Assembly (NCBI RefSeq): GCF_910592395.1
Contig: NC_088320.1
Location: 16,430,501 to 16,494,500 of the forward strand
Origin: Lineus longissimus
Lineage: Eukaryota; Nemertea; Pilidiophora; Heteronemertea; Lineidae
Direction: 5' to 3'
Length of the DNA stretch: 64,000 bases
The position numbers and the translations under genes are program-made. The notes beneath the pieces were generated by a model. It had not been told where the DNA came from. It saw only the letters and a list, made by a program, of their open reading frames with translations, and ran no database searches. The stretch's first letter is position 1. The number at the start of each line of letters is the position of its first letter. Positions 61,834 through 64,000 of this stretch are shown here, piece after piece.

Positions 61834-61995
61834 GTCGCTCATCAATCCTGTCTTGTGGCTCTGAAAAATCTGCCACATCCAGTGTGGTACTGGTGGATAA
61901 TTTCCTCAAGACACGCTTCACGAAGCTCTCCTTGGCCACATCCGGAGCATCCGGGGCTGGCAACGGTTCCAGAGCCGTCTCATACATGGTGAGGT
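61834..61995 (-). CDS. Possible alternative first exon of chimaerin
   Basis: An acceptor-like TTCGTAG, then CTCACC before an ATG at 61987, with an in-frame TAA upstream. 51 codons read MYETALEPLPAPDAPDVAKE, then SFVKRVLRKLSTSTTLDVAD, then FSEPQDRIDER, followed by a GTAAGT donor in phase 1. That is the same phase as exon 1, so it could splice to exon 2 (55438) and give a second N-terminus. I do not recognise the peptide; it could instead start a separate gene. Confidence 0.45.
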
Positions 61996-64000
61996 CTACG
62001 AACACAGATTATGCAATCTTGAAATAGCAGTAGAAATGCAAATAATGGCAACAAGGCCTGCAGCACAGTGAGAATGCTCTCAGAGTAAACAAGGCGTTTT
62101 CTCCAAGTCTAAATCCAGAGTCAAATCTTCCTTTGTGTGGTAAGTTTTTTGGTCATCAACACTGCAGTGTCCTGCTCTAATAGAAGTAGTGGGTCACCTC
62201 AAAGTCTGCACCAATGAAGACGCTGGGATCCGGCACACTCCCTTCGGTGATTGGAAAGAACCAATGCGAGTAGAATGACCACAGAGAAGGTCAGAAGGAC
62301 TTAACTCCTCACGAACTGTGCGGTGAGAGCCCAACCAGGAAGTCTCACTAACGTTAAAATGTCACAAAACACTTTTACCTGGAATCGTCAAGTAGGTCAC
62401 TGTATATCCAACAGAAGAAAGTGTTCATCCACGCGGATCAAAACCAAATTATGGGATACGACACATTATCCACAACCTGTCGTGTTCCAAACAGTTATGT
62501 TCTTTGCAAACTTTGGCATCTACCATATTGTCCAGAAGTTGCAGGCCTGAACATGGTCACCAGAAACTCACCAACCAGGAATGTGACATTGCACAAAAAA
62601 ATGGAAACTTTTCACATGAAAATCTTGTCCATGGAACTGCCCTTACTTGCAAAATCTGCCTCTGAACTTGTCATTTTTCATCCGATTTCAAAAATTCAAC
62701 ACTCTACAGTCGAGCTGAGGTACATATCTTTTCGTTTCTCCAGTCAAATGAAGCTCTATAAAGAGGAAAAAACATGAATCCTCCAAAAATATGAATCCCT
62801 ACATCCCTGCACCGAACTGTCCAGCAGTATAGGCTTCCACACTCACAAATACGATTCATTGAACAAGCTCCATTCCAAATGAATGCAGCTGTAATTACAA
62901 TGTAAGTCCTAAATATTTATCAGTCGATTGAAAATTGCCTGCACAATTTGAATCCTAAGTGACCTTATTCAGGACAAAACATGACATTGTCACAAGTTTG
63001 AAAAGAACTGTTGCTAAAATGCACCTCCATGTGTTCAATATGTTGCCGACAATTGGCTAAAGTGATTGAAATGTACAGCTGAAATGTACATGTATTTGTA
63101 AACCCTAAGCCGGGTCGACCTAGTCACAACACATGGAACTCCATCAATACCTGATCGTGAAAGTTGATACGATTGTGAATGAATAAAATCTCGGCTTGGG
63201 AAAGTACGTATCCAGATACAAGGTAACGAGCTCGCCCCCTGCTGCCAGTTCCTTCAACCAAATTTAGGAATCGGTGCAAAAATGACTCAAAACGACCACA
63301 CAGTCTGTATCTGCTGACAGTTTCACAATCCACTTGCACGATTCAGAACCAGAATATTCATGACCAGCACCTCAACCGCATTGAATAACAATTCATCCAC
63401 ATGCGGTCGTGACAACTATAGTGTGATAAAACATGTTGAAGCAGACGTTTTCAGAAAAACGTGTTTTTGATAATCAAATCCAAAGAATATTGGTATCCAC
63501 TGAAACAATCTCCATCCCAGCTTCAGCCAAAGATGATTCCAAATTTCTCCAAAATATCATCGATACGAAATACTAGTTCTCATTTCCTCGAGGTCACACC
63601 TCAATCTGATCATGTCGGAAGAGCTGACACTTATGCGAGTGCCAATGTGAATCTCATACCCTCCCCTCTCAATGGATTAGACACCTTTTCATTCGAACAC
63701 CTGCTCTGTTCATTACAAACTTTCAACTGAATTTGAATTTGAACATTTCTAATTGTCACGATTGTGTACATGACTAAAAATGAATTTCAAAGATCGACAA
63801 TTTTTTTAACTGATACCAAATACTACTAATGCCAAGTTTCAGCAATTTTGCATGCATGGTAACTCCATTAAGGCAATGTTTATTTCTATTAAGCTGAGGC
63901 ACAAGAAATACGAAAATCGTCAGACATAAAGGGTCAAGATGTTGACGTATTATCAGAGGAAGCATTGGAAAGCTGTCTAGCCTTGAGGAGGGAGGGTACA
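61996..64000. other. No gene identified
   Basis: Frames up to 118 codons on both strands overlap each other and show no domain. No clear repeat family. Confidence 0.4.

Overview
The window is animal (metazoan) nuclear DNA. It has GT-AG introns, a multi-exon signalling gene with animal-specific domain order, cut-and-paste DNA transposons with TA or TTAA target sites, tRNA-derived SINE-like repeats, a short interstitial TTAGGG tract and very abundant satellites and minisatellites. Nothing looks prokaryotic. The repeat content suggests a marine invertebrate, but I cannot name the species.

Left third (1-26420): a tandem segmental duplication of a roughly 97-bp satellite followed by a roughly 3-kb single-copy-like unit, here called R. 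Copy A is satellite 1-4732, R at 4733-6912 and R again at 15486-16267. Copy B is satellite 17458-21008 (interrupted at 18875-20185) and R at 21355-26420. Each R copy carries a transposon that the other lacks, so each preserves the other's empty target site. R copy B holds a 2062-bp pogo-like element (22275-24336) with a spliced, frameshifted transposase gene. R copy A is split by an 8571-bp element (6913-15483) with short inverted ends, a TA duplication, a nested Tc1-like inverted-repeat element and two exons of a degraded SAM-domain gene. On the minus strand R also holds a possible exon for a short secreted peptide, whose presumed mature segment differs sharply between the two copies.

Middle (26421-36518): mostly minisatellites with 76-bp, 24-bp, 38-bp and 47-bp units, separated by sequence in which I find no gene.

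Right half (36658-61995, minus strand): a chimaerin gene (phosphotyrosine SH2, diacylglycerol-binding C1 and RhoGAP domains). I placed eleven coding exons plus one possible alternative first exon, with compatible reading phase at every junction. The last RhoGAP exon or exons are not found in the window. The introns are loaded with VNTRs (20/21-bp, 32-bp, 36-bp, 93-bp and 74-bp units) and several MITE families. From 57 kb to the end there are MITEs, a 50-bp minisatellite and unannotated sequence.
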